64,000 nucleotides of DNA from Dactylis glomerata (lineage: Eukaryota; Streptophyta; Magnoliopsida; Poales; Poaceae): the NCBI GenBank assembly GCA_007115705.1, contig QXEO01001562.1:212476-276475 (forward strand), given 5' to 3'. Numbering within the stretch: the stretch's first letter is position 1; each line of letters opens with the position of its first letter. Made by a program: the position numbers and the translations under genes. Shown in pieces: positions 1 through 13,389 of this stretch. The notes beneath the pieces are model-generated. The model was not told the origin of the DNA and made no database searches. It was given only the letters and a program-made list of their open reading frames with translations.

Positions 1-3000
1 CTTAGGGATGCCCATGTCACCCCCAAGAAATATCTAAGAGGTACAAGCATCAAAGCTTGGGCATTCCCCGAGGCACCCCTTCTTCATCGGCAAAAATCAG
101 ATCATCTCTCAAGACACTATATTTTTATTGCTTCGTATTCTATGCATTTTTCTTGGAGCGTCTTTACTTTTGCTTTTAGTTTTCTTTTTTTTGTTTGCTG
201 CAATAAATGGTCGGACCCCAACAAATTTCTTTTGGAGAAGATGCACTCCGTTTTTCATTGCGAAGAACACTCTAGTTTTCACTCTTATCGTTCAACGAGT
301 GTTCTCTTTTTCTAGTACTGTATTTAGCTTTTTTTTTTCCTTGATTTTTGTTCAGATCTTGTTATTTCTTTGTATTAAGGTGCATTTATACCTCTAGTCT
401 ATGTTGGTTTTCATCTTTAAGAGTTGATTCAAAAAGGTTGAATGGTGTTGGAAAAGAGAAAAAAATTCATGACTATAGTGGTACAAATGGGAGCTTGTTT
501 AGACTGTGGCTTAGACTTTTGCATGTCATGCTTGATGTTTGATAGTATGCTTAGTAGTTTTTACTGTAGCATGACTTGTCTCAAATGATTGAGATTGCTT
601 AATGTGCCTCCGAAAGAATCATGCGTTGTTTTATTATATGGGAGCCTATTATTGTGGTTTTCTCCTTTGATGTTTTATTTGGGTTGACTTGGCGCATGCT
701 TACACCATGTTTGACTTTAATAAGTCGCCATAAGCCCCTATGATCATTTGGTTTTTGAATTGTGATACCACTTTATGCTTCGGTTAATGATGTTTTGTCG
801 CTATGCATGATTATGGCCGTTATTGCTCTCTTAGTTGGTCGCTCCTAGTCTTTTGCTAGCCTTCATTCTGTACTGAGTATGAGCTCTACTCGTGCATCCA
901 ACTCCCAAAAACCAAGTTTTCCATTGTGTCCACCATATCTACCTATTAGCAATTTGCTATTCCAAGTACATTCGACTTGCTTTTATCTATCCTTCAAATT
1001 AAACTTTTTTGTGTTATGTGAAAATTAGTCAGTAAAGCTCTCACGAACCTGACGGCACACTTTACTTTTCTGCTTTTAATAATTTTGACGATTGTGGCTC
1101 TCTTATGTTGATATTATGCTTGCAAGTTGTAAGTTGGAAGTTAGCTCATCCATGCCATCATGGGGCACACTTTCAACATTGCACTTACTCTCATTTAGTT
1201 GATATCATGATCTTTTATTTATGGATACATGCGATGTGAAATAAGTTGGGAACTTGTGAGCTCATGGAGTTTGTATATGTGATAGTGAAATGCCTGGGCC
1301 ACTAATCTAAGCCATGCATCATTCATGATGGAAATTTATAGCATGCCCACAGTGGACATTTGATGACACATCTCACAATAAAAAGCTATACCAATGGTAA
1401 ATAAAAGAGATGTCGAGGTGTTCATTGTCTGTTTGTCTTGTCATTTTGATGTGGGCTTGTTTCATGTCATTGGTCAAGAGGTACCCCATTGGCATTCTCG
1501 ATGATACATGTATACTTATAGTGACAAGAGCTTGCTTGGGACGTAAGTCGAGTAGCATGAGGTTTGGGTATTCGTACTTCACGGGACATTAGACTTTCAA
1601 CTTACGATCTGTTAAGCATATGCTTCGTAACTGTACTCGCATTAACCTTAACCACTCACGATGCCTATGATGGGGAAATAAGAGCTCAAAGCTAGTAAGT
1701 ATCATAATTTTTGGAGGTTTATAAAACGTGTAATCACTGCATCCCTCCGAAGGGCCTTTCTTTTTACTTTTATGTTGAGTCTCCACCTTCTACCTTTATG
1801 CACCGTCTAACAGAGCATAGTTGTCATTCTGAGTTTAATGTGCATAGTCCCAAAATTTATTATTGATTGATTCATGATTATGGTTTTGCTTGTTCTTAAA
1901 TTATTTGTATCTAGCCGCCCTCTTAAACTTGAAGGTGTCCTATGTATTTATATTTTGCTACTCCAAGAAGGACAAGCTGAAAACCACTTTGCAATATTTT
2001 TCTATATGCTCAAAACACACACTTGACTTTCAATACATTATTACTCATGATCTTTTGTTTGTGTTACTTTTCATGTTATAACATGGTTGCTAAGTTTTAT
2101 TGCCAAGATTATGTCTTTTATGCCCATGTTTAGAGTACTTTGATCTCAACACTCAATGCTTTACATCGTTGATCAAGATTGTGTTGGTGCATGTCACCTT
2201 AAAAATTATTATTTTGTTATCACTTACCTACTCGACGACGAGTAGGAGTTAAGCTTGGGGATGCTTGATACGTCTCAAATGTATCTATAATTTTTTATGC
2301 TCCATGCTTGTTTATACACCATTTGCTTTATGTTTTGTTACACTTCGTGGCGTTTTTATGCATTTTCCGAAACTAACCTATTAACAAGATGCCACAGTGC
2401 CAGTTCCCTGTTCTCTCCTATTTTTGTGTTTCAGTAAAGCTACACGGGAAATATTCTGGGAATTGGACAAAACAAAAGCCAAAGTTGCTATTTTTCCTAA
2501 CACAAGATGGAGTCCAAAGCAGAGACGGAGGGGAGCCAGGGCCAGCCACACCATAGGGTGGCGCGGCCAGCCCCTGGCCCGCACCAACAGGTGGTGGGGC
2601 CTCCTGGCCCACCTCTTGATGCTGCCCTTCTGCCTATATATTCTCCTCGGCGAGAAAACCTAAAAGACCCGATCAATTTCTCTCGAAACATACTGCAAGC
2701 CGCCACCATCATTGATGCGAGATCGGGAGGGTCTAGAAGCTCTTCCTGGTACCCTGCCAGAGAGGGGAATCACCGCCAGAGGCCTTGTTCATCACCATGC
2801 CTGCCTCTAGAGTGATGCGTGAGTAGTCTACCTTGGACTACAGGTCCATAGAAGTAGCTAAATGGATGTCTTCTCCACCATGTGCTTCATGTTTAGATCT
2901 TGTGAGCTGCCTATCATGATCAAGATCATCGTTGTGTAATTTTACATGTTGTGTTTGATCGGATCCAATGAATATTGGTACTTTGTCAAGTTGATTTATT

Positions 3001-3896
3001 GATTTATCATCTCTATGTTATCTCTATTTTGTTTATAATCTTGCATGCTCTCCGTTGCTAGTAGATATCTTGGCCGAGTAGATTCTAGTGACTCCAAGAG
3101 GGAGTATTTATGCTCGATAGTGGGTTCATACCTCTGGTAACTTGGGGGAGTGACAACAACCTCTAAAGTTGTAGATGTGATGTTCCTACTAGGGAGAAAA
3201 CAACAATCTTGTGTTCAAGGACATTTGTATTGTTTACATTACACACTTTGCTTAAGGCGATAATCTGTTGCTTGCAACTTAATACCCAACGGTTGCTCGG
3301 TTGACATCCGGCGGGTGTATTATTAGTTATAGATGCAGTTGGATTACGGTCTATGTATTATGTTGTAATGCCCAAGTGAATCGCATATTGATCCTCATGA
3401 CATTTGTATGCTTGCTTTATTCTATCAATTACCCAATTGTAATTTGTTTACCCAGCATGTTATTTATCTTATGGAGAGACACCTCTAGTGAACTGTGGAT
3501 CCTAGTCCATTCTTTTACATTGTTATTACCGTTTACCATTTACTCACTTTATTTACATTCTTGCAAACTAATATCTTTTACCACATGATACATTTAATCC
3601 TTTGTTTATAGCAAACCGGTGAGATTGACAACCTCACTATAAGTTCGGGCAAAGTACTTCGTTGTGTTGTGTGCAGGTTCCGCGTTGCTGCTGGTGCAAA
3701 GCTACGCCCCGGACGAGGCGCCATATATAAATTGTCTGGAGCTGTCGCGAAGCTAGCGAGCATCAACCTTCGGAAGTCTGTTCTTTCTCCTACTGGTTTG
3801 ATAAACCTTGGTTTCATACTGAGGGAAGACTTGCTGCTGTGCTCATCATACCTTCCTCTTGGGGTTCCCAACTAGGCGGTCATCTACACGCCATCA
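1..3896 (+). mobile_element. Element A: 3' portion of an Athila-like Gypsy retrotransposon
   Basis: Positions 1-2265 are the 3' internal noncoding region and 2266-3896 the 3' LTR; the 5' part lies outside the window. The internal stretch has no long ORF. It is recognised because it matches, in reverse complement, 6353-8350 next to the LTR of element C, including the lines just before the LTR (clusters around the TACTCGACGACGAGTAGG palindrome, then AAGCTTGGGGATGC as polypurine tract). The LTR ends in ...CCATCA. Immediately after it, antisense gag sequence of element C begins at 3897, so A inserted into C's second gag copy in opposite orientation. The candidate TSD is CTCCT at 3897-3901; its partner is off the window. 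The Athila assignment is by homology with C; the family name (Sabrina/WHAM-like) is a guess. Confidence 0.8.
2266..3896 (+). repeat. 3' LTR of element A (about 1.63 kb)
   Basis: The LTR starts TGATACGTCTC and ends CCATCA. It matches 4743-6352 and 40881-42492 in reverse complement. A TATA-like TATATA lies at about 2634-2642 followed by GC-rich leader sequence, as expected for the promoter of the LTR. Near the 3' end a GTGTGCAG/G at about 3669-3677 resembles a splice acceptor. Confidence 0.85.
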
Positions 3897-4505
3897 CTCC
3901 TTCAGCTACTCCAATGGTAATATAATGGCATTATTAGTAAGAGATATTCCTTCTCCACCCTCAGAAAGTCCCCAAAGACTCAAAGATTCATAAATATCTT
4001 TAGGCATAAGGCAAAATTCAGACATAATATCACAACGAGCATGAAAAGTTTCACCGTTTATAATAGCTTACTGTAGGGAGCCATCTTGAGGGTTCAGAAT
4101 TTATTGGCACATAATCATGATGCTCATGAAGCATACTATAACATTCTTTTAAACAAGTTGTATTCACCTCAAGAGTGTTTAATCTAGCATAAATGCTCAC
4201 AAGGGATGAATCAAATTTATTAGGTGAGCTATATATTGCAATCAACTTTTTATGACATTAAAAGCTTGATCCCCATCACAATGAAGGAAATATCCTCCTA
4301 CTACAACATCCAAAGCATATCTATAATAAAGAACAAGACCAAAGTAAAAGCTACTAAGGAGAAAGCCTAGAGTCATTTTAGGTTTAGTTTTACCATGAGA
4401 ATCATAAATTCTAGACCAAGCTTCTTTAAAACTCTCTTCACTCCCTTGTTTGAAAGTGAAGATCATTTCCTCAGGTGACATAGTAATAGGAACTATACTA
4501 TACAT
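3897..4505 (-). pseudogene. Second, truncated gag copy of element C
   Basis: The start codon is at 4505-4503 and the protein opens with a PITMSPEEMIFTFKQGSEES segment almost identical to the gag at 40710. The frame breaks at about 4242-4245: the first frame covers the N-terminal ~85 residues and the second resumes with the IAIYSSP...LDTLE-like region. The copy stops at 3897 where element A begins. Compared with the 40710 copy it has several substitutions plus the frameshift, so it is dead. Gag would form the cytoplasmic virus-like particle of the retrotransposon. Confidence 0.8.
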
Positions 4506-4643
4506 AAAAGCAACTTGAAATAGGAACAAATGTTTTTTTTTTGATAAAAAGAAGCAAACAAGATAAAATAAAGAAACTAAGCAAAACAATAACAAAGTAA
4601 AGAGATTGGAAGTGAGAGACTCCCCTTGAAGAAATCCTCTTTC

Positions 4644-4731
4644 TCATCGGCAACGGCGCCAAAAAAACAAGTTTGATGGCGCGTGGTTGACGTGGGAGCT
4701 TCTTCTTCTTCAATCCCTGGCAACGGTGCCA
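4644..4731 (-). promoter_or_regulatory. Duplicated primer-binding sites next to the inner LTR of C
   Basis: Two primer-site-like motifs lie in tandem on the minus strand. TGGCACCGTTGCCAGGGA (complement of 4714-4731) follows the LTR end, and TGGCGCCGTTGCCGATGA (complement of 4644-4661) follows about 70 bases later after a second CCATCA-type end. TGGCGCCGTTGCC matches the usual tRNA-Asp-type site of Athila elements. The first copy carries a change in the conserved TGGCGCC block. The single-site arrangement is seen at 40852-40869. Confidence 0.6.
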
Positions 4732-4742
4732 TAAAACAATCT

Positions 4743-6352
4743 TGATGTCTCAAAGGACCAGTTGGGAAACCCCAAGAGGAAAGTATGATGAGCACAGCAG
4801 TAAGTTTTCCCTCAGTATGAAACCAAAGTTTAATCGACCAGTAGGAGAAAGAAATCACTTCTGAAGGTTGTTGCTAGTTGGTGCCAGAAGACAGTTGATG
4901 GCGCGGTGTCGGCACCAGGAACAATGTGGAACCTGCACACAACACAACCAAACTACTTTGCCCCAACTTACAGTGAGGTTTTCAATCTCACTGGTTTGCT
5001 GAAAACAAAGGATTAGACGTATAGTGTGGAAAGAGATGTTTGTTTGCGGTGAAGTAAAATAATACTTGTGGAAAGTAAATTGTGCTTGCAGTAGATGGTA
5101 ATATGAATGTAAAAGATTGGACCGAGGTCCACAGTTCACTATAGGTGTGTCTCTATAAAGATATAACATGCTGGGTAAACAAATTATAGTTGGGCAATTG
5201 ACAAAATAGAGAATGCATGTACATGTCATGAAGATCACTATGAGATTCATTTGGGCATTACAACATAATACATAGACCGTAATCCAACTGCATCTATGAC
5301 TAATAATCCACCCTCGGGATATCATCCGAACAACCTTTGGGTATTAAGTTGCAAGCAATAGATTATCGCCTTCAGCAAAGTGTGTAATGTAAACAATACA
5401 ATTATCCTTGAACAAAAGATTGTTGTCTTCTCCCTAGTAGCAACTGCGCATCTACAACCTTAGAAGTTATTGTCACTCTCCCAGATTACTAGAGGCATGA
5501 ACCTACTATTGAGCATAAATACTCCCTCTTGGAGTTACAAGCATCTACTTGGCCAAAGTATCTACTAGCAACGGAGAGCGTGCAAGATCACAAATAACAT
5601 AGACATGATAAATCAACAATAAACCTCACATAGTACTCAATATTTATCGAATCCCAACAAACACAACATGTGGAATTACATAAAGATGATCTTGATCATG
5701 ATAGAGACAGCTCACAAGATCTATACATGAGGCGCAAAGAGGAGAAGACAACCATCTAGCTACTGCTATGGACCCATAGTCCAAGGGTGAACTACTCACG
5801 CATCACTCTGGAGGCTGACATGGTGATGAAGAAGGCCTCTAGTGATAATTCCCCTCTCTGGCTAGGTGCCGGGGAGAGCTTCTGGACCCTCCTAAACTCG
5901 GGTCAACGATGGCGGCGGCTTACAGTACTTTTCATGGATAGATGTTTGTGCCTTAGGGTTTTCTTGATGAAGTGAATTTATAGGCAGAAGGATGTGGTCG
6001 GTGGGTGCCCGAGGGGCCTACACCATAGGGTGATGTGGCTAGGGGCCAGGCCGCGCCACCACCTGGTGTGGACAGCTCGTGGCTCTTTTCCTGTCTCTCC
6101 TTTGGACTCCGTCTTCGTGTCAGCAAAATAGGAACTTCGGCTTTCATTTTGTCCAATTTCGAGAATATTTCATGTATAACTTTTCTGAAATACAAAAATA
6201 GCAGAAAACAAGAACTTGCACTATGGCATCTTGTTAATAGGTTAGTTCCAGAAAATGCATAAAAATACCACGAAGTGTAAACAAAACATAAAGCTATTGG
6301 TGTAAAACAAGAATGGAGCATCAAAAATTATAGATATGTTTGCAACATATCA
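4743..6352 (-). repeat. Inner LTR of element C (about 1.61 kb)
   Basis: On the minus strand it starts TGATATGTTGC (6352) and ends GAGACATCA (4743). It matches the LTR at 40881-42492 and, inverted, that of element A. It is bordered on the 5' side by the 3' noncoding spacer and on the 3' side by a primer site and gag, so it acts as a shared LTR of a tandem pair. Confidence 0.85.
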
Positions 6353-9077
6353 GCATCCCCAAGCTTAACTCCTGCTCATCCTCGAGTAGGTAAGTGATAA
6401 CAAAAATAATTTTTGAGGTGACATGCAGCCAACACAATCTTGATCAAGTCATTGTACAGCATTGTAAGCTGAGATCAAAGTACTCTAAACATGGTCATAA
6501 AAGATATAATTCTAACAATAGAACTTAGTAACCATGTTACAACATGAAAAGTAACACAAACAAAAGATCATGAATAATAATGCATTAAAATTTATTTGTT
6601 TGTTTTGAGCATAAAGAAAGCATAGCAAAGTGGTATTCAGCTTGTCCTTCATGGAATAGTAAAACATAAATGCATAGGACACCTTCAAAGTTCGAAGGGT
6701 GACTAGATACAAATAATTTGAGAACAAGCAATACCATAATCATGAATCAATCAATAATAAATTTTGGGACTATGCACATTATACTCAAAATGACAACTAT
6801 GCTTTCTTGATTGGTGCATAAAGATAGAAGATGAAGACTAACATAAAAGTAAAAGAAAGGCCCTTCGCAGAGGGAAGTAGTGATTTATCATGTGCTAGAG
6901 GTTTTCATTTGTAAAACCCAAATAAAAAATATTTTGGGAGGTGGTTGTTCCTGTCAACAAATGGCAATAGAGTTCTTGTTATCTTCCATACTAAACAAGT
7001 TGAGAGCTATTCCGAGTTATTGAAAATAGGCATTTACATGCACTTTTATATAGTTTGGCACTCCTCCCCACCTTTGCTTTCACAAACCATGGCTAACCGA
7101 ATCCTCGGGTGCCTGCCAACAATCTCATACCATGGAGGAGTGCCTTTTTTCTTTTCTTTTTCTTTTTGAAGCTATAATGGTTTAACCAGCTCTTTGCAAG
7201 ATTAGTGATGAGCAGATGAAGCATGCAAGTTGGGGGTACTTAATTTAGTAAGGAAGATAAGAAACCCAACCACTACGTCCTCATGAGCTAAAAATAGTGT
7301 CATAAAATGAGAAGTATTTTGAAGATTTTAAAGGTACCACATGAAAATTTACTTGGAAGGGTTTGAATGCCATGCATAGGAATTTATTGTGGACTCTTTT
7401 GAATAACTTGGTTTTTGGGAGTTGGATGCACGAGTAGAGCTCATACTCAGTACAGGTGAAGGCTAGCAAGAGACTGGGAGTGACCAACTAAGAGAGCAAT
7501 AACGGCCATAATCATGCATAGCGACAAAACATTATCAATCAAAGCATAAAGTGATATTACAAGTAAAAAACTAAATGATCATAGAGGCTTGAGGTGACTG
7601 GTTCATAGTGATAACATGGTGTAAGCATGCGCCAAGTCAACCCAAATAAAGTATCAAAGGAGAATACCACAATATTATGCTTTTGTATGATAAAAACAAC
7701 GCAAGATTCTTTCAATGGCACGTCAAGCACTCTCAGTCATTTGAGACAAGTCATGCTACAAAATAACTACTAAGCATATAATCAAAATAATATATAGCAT
7801 GACATGCTAAAGTCTAAGCCACAGTCACAAACTTCCTTTTGTACCACTATAAGCATGAAATATTTTACTCTTCTCCAACACCAATCAACTTATTTGAAAC
7901 AAATCTCAAAGATAATAATCAACAAAGACCAGAGGTCTAAACACACCTAACTACAAAGAACTAACAAGTTCTAAACAAAAATAAAGGTGAAAAACAAAAG
8001 CTAAACGCAGTACTAGCAAAAGAGAACACTCGCAGAACAATAAGAGTGAAAACTAGAGTGTTCTACGCAATGAAAATGGAGTGTGTCTTCTCCAAAAGAA
8101 ATATGCTGGGATCCAACCATTTATTACATCAAACAAATCAAAACAAAACTAAAAGCAAAAAATAAAGATGCTCCAAGAACAACACATAGCATATGAAGCA
8201 ATAAAAATATAGTGTCTTGAAAGATGACCTGATATTTTTGTTGATGAAGAAGGGGGTGCCTTGGATATTCCCAAGCTTTGACGCTTATACTTCTTGGATA
8301 TTTCTTGGGGTGACATGGGCATCACCAAGCTTGAGCTTTTGTCCATTCTTCATCTCATCTCATCATTCTCCTTTCCCTACACTTGAAAACTTCGTTCATA
8401 CAAAACTTCACACAATTCTCATTAGCAACATTAGTGTATGCTAGATAGTAGATCCACTTTTGGTTCAGTTTTAACTCAAGTACAACATCTATTAAAAATT
8501 AGCTACTGTAGCAACTTCTTTTAAAAGCTCTTCCGATCAAAAGAACTCAAAAAGAAAGAGATTAAGAGGCAAATGCAAATAGTGGCAGAAATCTGTCAAA
8601 ATAGAACATCAGGTAAAGATCGATTTTTTCAAAAATATTTAGTTGCTCAAATATAAAATTGCAAAACTAATGAAACTTAGATAATAACCTAGGGCATATG
8701 CACAAAAAATTGCAGATCAATACGATGTTCTAGGATTTTTCATGATGTTTTACTGGGAAGCACAGAAATCTGTTTCGGGACAGCAACTTCCCCAAATCTT
8801 ACCTTCTTCCTATTAGACGCTATTCTTGGCGCAAAAACCAAAATAAAAAGTATAAGGAGAGATTGTTTCAAAGGTAACAACTTCCAAGACTCAACAAAAG
8901 AAAAATTACTGAAAGAAAACATGGGTTATCTCCCAAGAGTGCTTTTCTTTAACACATTTCAACTAGGCGCAGAAAGCAAGAATCAAGTATTTTCAATTGA
9001 AGAAACATGAAGAATGCCAGATGCCTTACGTCTACCTTTATTACCTTAACTCTTACCTATAGGAAACTCATGACGAT
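6353..9077 (-). other. 3' internal noncoding spacer of element C
   Basis: About 2.7 kb between the gag continuation (9077) and the inner LTR. On the minus strand gag reads through to a stop just past 9077, followed by the CTTGGGAGATAACCCATG-type block common after Athila gag genes, then AT-rich sequence without a convincing gene. 6353-8350 is the inverted homologue of 1-2265. The polypurine tract adjoins the LTR (AAGCTTGGGGATGC on the minus strand). No reverse transcriptase or integrase remnant was recognised. Confidence 0.75.
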
Positions 9078-9412
9078 TGACGAGGGTTAACTTGATAAAT
9101 GTCCTAGATGAAGGACTTAGGATCGGGGAGATAGGGCATCGAATGAACTCGAAGGTAAGGTTAGTCAAAATAGGTGTATATTGAAAGTAAACTTGGGTAT
9201 TGAACCTGGCTTACTTTCAATCTGGCCTACACCATCCCCTCCTGGCCCCTATATATAGGTGGCCAGGTCTCGAGGATCGGGCAGGGTCCGATACAGATTA
9301 CAATATCGACATACGGTAAGAACTCGTATCTCGACTATCATTACAATTGGGCCTAGCTTAATGGGCCTTAGGGGTACTAAACTAACATGCTCTATTAGCT
9401 ATATCCTTGTCA
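9078..9412 (-). repeat. 3' LTR of element E
   Basis: 335-bp LTR, TGACGAGGG...CCTTGTCA, matched by 17337-17671. It contains a CCCCTATATATAGG TATA motif (about 9245-9258). On the minus strand it is preceded by a CTCAGGGGCTAC polypurine tract, as expected for the 3' LTR. Confidence 0.9.
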
Positions 9413-10693
9413 GTAGCCCCTGAGATTCTACTAGAATTGCAGATTCGGGTTGAATCTCTAATCTTTAAATCTTTGACTTGATCAATTCTTCGACTTCTTC
9501 ATATCTTCAAATCTTTGACTTGGTCTTTCGACTTATTTTTATGATAATATTTTGCAAGGGGTCCTGATGAACATGCCTGACAACTCTGATGGATCAAGAG
9601 GTCAGTTAACTGCCGGAACAGATACTTGTCACCTATTTCAAATTCAATCCCCTTGGACTTGAATTTGGGATACTGGTCAAACCCACTCTTTTGCCGCATT
9701 TAGGACTTACAAAGAATGAATCACAGTGATTCTCAGGGTACCCAGTGCGTCCACCAGGATTTTCTTCGCATTGTAGACATGGATACATACCAGCAGAGTG
9801 CATCCATGTTTGTATACTAGGCCACACAGGACGGATCCCGGGGTCTTACCTTTGTGATAAATCACGGCTTTCGAGTTTCATTGCGATAATGCAACTCAAG
9901 AATCTCATGTCGTAGTCAAATTTTGACTAAAAATATTCAGGTTATACAACCATAAAAACTCGCTCCCGATGGGAGTAACAATGTTCCACCGCATACTCCT
10001 TCACTTCCCATGCTCTAGTGCTTGTCAATAAATATCATCGGGTGCGAGCCCAGTGCTCCCGATGGGAGTAGCCCCCGAGGCTATAGTTGAACAAAACATT
10101 TTTCAAGTATAGGCTCAAATATAATGTAGTCCATCATCATACTTTAACTCAAAATAGTTTAATGATAACTTTCGTCGGGTGCGCGTTCAGTGCTCCCGAT
10201 GGCAGTAGCCCCCGAGGCTATAGTCGAATGTTTTTCGAGTATAGTCTCATCAATTGATTTTTGCATTGTCGGCGCCAATCCTTGTGTCTTTCATGATATC
10301 GTCCTTTATTCAGGAATCACCATATATCAATACTCGTTGAACATATGCACCTGTCAAATTTGATCTTTCTCATGTCACCTCCTTCGTGATGTCAGTGGGC
10401 AATTTTGACTATACGTCATTCTGAGTGAGCGCGAACCGATTTGTGGGTAGCGCGGTAATTTTGTAGTTTTCTGCCCGTTAGTGGGCTGCCGTTTCTGCTC
10501 CTTGTACCACGTCTTAGCCCACGTTCCTTCTCTAAGAAGGTATATAAAGGGGTAGTGGGTGATTTGTACTGTTTACCAGCTCTTTCTCTCCATCGTCGCC
10601 ACCATTATCGATCTCTACTTCCTTCTCCTCGTGTGCATAGCCCCAAGCGCGGATTGGTAGACGCGCGTGAAGCACCTTGCGACCAAGAACACC
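9413..10693. repeat. 3' untranslated region of E with ~137-bp degenerate repeats
   Basis: No gene was recognised on either strand before the antisense start at 10694. A block reading CGGGTGCG...GTGCTCCCGATGG-AGTAGCCCCCGAGGCTATAGT occurs at about 10037 and again at about 10174 (period near 137 bp), with a third partial match near 9963. The AGCCCCCGAGG core resembles the polypurine tract in complement. The stretch just upstream of 10694 has a TATATAAAGGGG motif (about 10542-10553) that could be the promoter of the antisense gene. Confidence 0.6.
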
Positions 10694-13389
10694 ATGGCCA
10701 AGGGAAAGACAACCTCTGCGACTAGCTGGGTGTCCTCTGCCATTGCGCAAAAGGAGGTGGAGAAGGCCAGGACGGATGGCCTCATCTCTAGCAGCGACTC
10801 CATTAAATTCCCTAGCACCGAGCGGATCCCGCAGCCCCCGAGCGGTTATCGGGTAATGTTCCTTGCATTCCTCCTCCGCGGCCTTTCTCTTCCTGCCCAC
10901 GAGTTTCTTCATGGGCTTCTCTTTGTTTATGGTGTGCAGCTTCACCAGCTCACACCTAACTCCATCCTCCATATCGCTTGCTTTGTGACTCTTTGCGAGT
11001 CATTCCTGGGTATTGAGCCCCATTTCCTTCTTTGGAGGTCAATCTTCCAGCTCTGCCCCAATGTTGCTTTGTCCAGAAAACCCAAACTGGGCGGAGCCAT
11101 TGTCTCTGTGCGCCCTGAGGCGCAATATATCGAGTTTTCCATGGCTTCATCTGTCCAAGGGTGGAGGACAAAATGGTACTACATCAAAGACCGCAAGGCC
11201 TCCCCTGAAGATGAATATGGTTTAGCTCCCTTCGACGCCTTTAAGGAACTGAAGAAATTGGCATCGTGGGATTCGCTTCCCTCAGATGCGGAAATGGAAC
11301 AGATTGCTCCTCTACTGTCTCGCATTCAAGCTCTGAAAGGAGGCAAAAGAGGCGCATTGTCGGGTATTCAGATCATGGCGTTCTTTGTGCAACGTCGAGT
11401 TCAACCCCTGCAGCATCGCCTTACCAATCTTTGGAGCTACTTTGGCTTGGAGGATCCTGCTCGCATCTCTGAAGATCTAATAGAGAAGCAAGATGTCGAT
11501 AAGCGAGTCAGGAGCCTTACCAAGCTCACCAAGGATCATGCGGTCACTGAATTGGCCGCTGGTTATTTCGACTCTGTGCACCCCCTACCTGAGGTATATA
11601 TCTGTTTGATTTTGTACACTTGTTGTCGAATTTATTTGTTTCGAGCTATGTTTCTCTTTGGCTCTGTTACTTTGCTGACTTGTTTGTGTGCAGGATCATT
11701 CATTCCTCATTTCGCGCCCTCCTCTTCCAGAGGCAGGGCCTCTTCCGGCTGATCTGGCCTCTTCTGTATCTGAAGCCCCCGAGGCTGAAGAAAATTAGGA
11801 TGGAGATGATGCCGAAGAATCATAAGAAGACACCAGCTCAATGACATCGCCTCCTCCTACGCTTTCTGAAGACAGTAGTGTGGACAAGAAGAGAAAGCTT
11901 GTCGATGACTTTGCTTCTTCGAGTACCTCTCTTCAGAGAACAGCGGCTGATAAAGCCCCTGTTCTAGAAGAAGATATTGAATACTTCGACCGCTTGGCAT
12001 CGTAAGTTTTCTTTGAATTCTGTGATTGCACCAAACTCACCCTCTTTCTTTTGTGTTGTACATAACTTGTTTCTTCTTGTAGTGATGATGAGGAGCTGCC
12101 AAAAGATACTACGGCTGCTCCTTCGACTCCACCTGTAGTTGATGATGTGCCTTCTACCCAAGAAATTGCGCCGAGGGTCACCAGGGCTTCAGTCAAGAAG
12201 ATTCCTGCGACCCGAAGCCTCAAGCGCTCGAAGAAGGCCAAGGAAGCCGACGTTGGTCTTGAAGCCCACGAATCCATGGTTTCCCCCGATGATGTGAGTA
12301 AATATCCTTGACTTGTTCTCTTTGCATAAACTATGCTCTTACACGTCCTCTTTCCCATGCATTGTTGAAGAGATTCATCGCCTTGGGCACTGAATGTGCT
12401 GAGTACCTAAAGGTTGCTAAAGCTTCCAAAGGTGCACTCTTTATCATGTCTTTACTTTTCCTCTAAACTTCTCTTTTGCTGTTTATTTGACTTCCTTTCT
12501 TCCTTTACTGGACTGCAGCTACTCTAGCAACGGCCAATGCCCGTATTGCATCGCTGGAAGTCGAGCTTAGCACTTCGCGGTAGGCCTATGATGTTGCGAC
12601 CGCCATGAAGGCAAGCGCTGAGAAGTCGCAGAAGTCAGCGCTGGCTAAGGCCAAGAAAACTGAAAAGCTTTGGCCGATGCCAACAAAGAGCATTCTCAGC
12701 GAGAGCAAGTCGTGACAGAGCATCTTCGCACAATGTCTGCTGCTGCTAAAGGTAAATACTCGCCTTGTCTTCTTCTTCGACTTCTGTTGCGTTGTTGTAC
12801 TTGCTAACGCTTTCCTTCCCTTCTTATCCTTTGTCCTCTTTGTTGTCCAGAATTTACCGGGGTGTCTTTGTCGACTTTGCAACCGGGCGATGATCCTCTG
12901 ATGACCGTGGTTAACTTACTCGAAGCAAACTGGATATCTATCCAGGAAATCTTTGAGTTGGTGAGCCGCGTTCTAACGCGGATGTTCATTGGGTTGTGGC
13001 CAAAGAAAAAGGTGGAGGTTCTGAAACATGACTTGAAGAAACTTGCCAAAGCCTTCGACACAACTGAAGACCCCATCCTCCAACTTAAGGGGCATTCTCT
13101 GAAGCGTGGTGCTGAGGGTGCTATTACACTTTCTTATGCACATGGTGCAGATGTCGACTGGGAGAAGGTGAGCTCTCCTCATGGCCGCACCCGCGCTGAG
13201 TTGAAGGCTTTCTTCGAGAAGGCAAAAAAGTTGGCGCCCGCACTGGCGTCAATTATTTCTCCTTCGGCGGCCTTCGCGACATCTACTGCACCACCTCCAG
13301 CGGCGGAAGAACCTGCACCTCCATCAACTGTTGGCGAGGAATTTACCATGCCTTCTTCTGCCATGAAGCAAAATGCTGAGGTGGCATAG
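10694..13389 (+). pseudogene. Antisense intron-containing gene of element E (putative gypsy-type transposon / Transposase_28-like)
   Basis: Opposite in direction to E's gag. A plausible start ATGGCCAAGGG is at 10694. Inferred exons are 10694-11593, 11694-12001, 12083-12293, 12371-12431, 12519-about 12750 and about 12851-13389, each bounded by GT/AG with pyrimidine-rich acceptors. The first exon encodes a globular domain (FLRGLSLPAHEFL...L-type helices, then a long segment). Middle exons are acidic with a KKRKL basic patch. Later parts are coiled-coil-like, and the C-terminal exon contains LGLWPKKK-type and MTVVNLLEANW segments. In-frame stops occur in exon 2 (EEN-stop, EES-stop) and exon 5 (after STSR), with a one-base shift near 12663, so it is broken. 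The same organisation recurs in element D. Its role is unknown. Confidence 0.7.

Noticed and set aside
10532..10972. 146-codon minus ORF in element E
   Set aside because: Opposite the first exon of the antisense gene, which has better domain and splice evidence.
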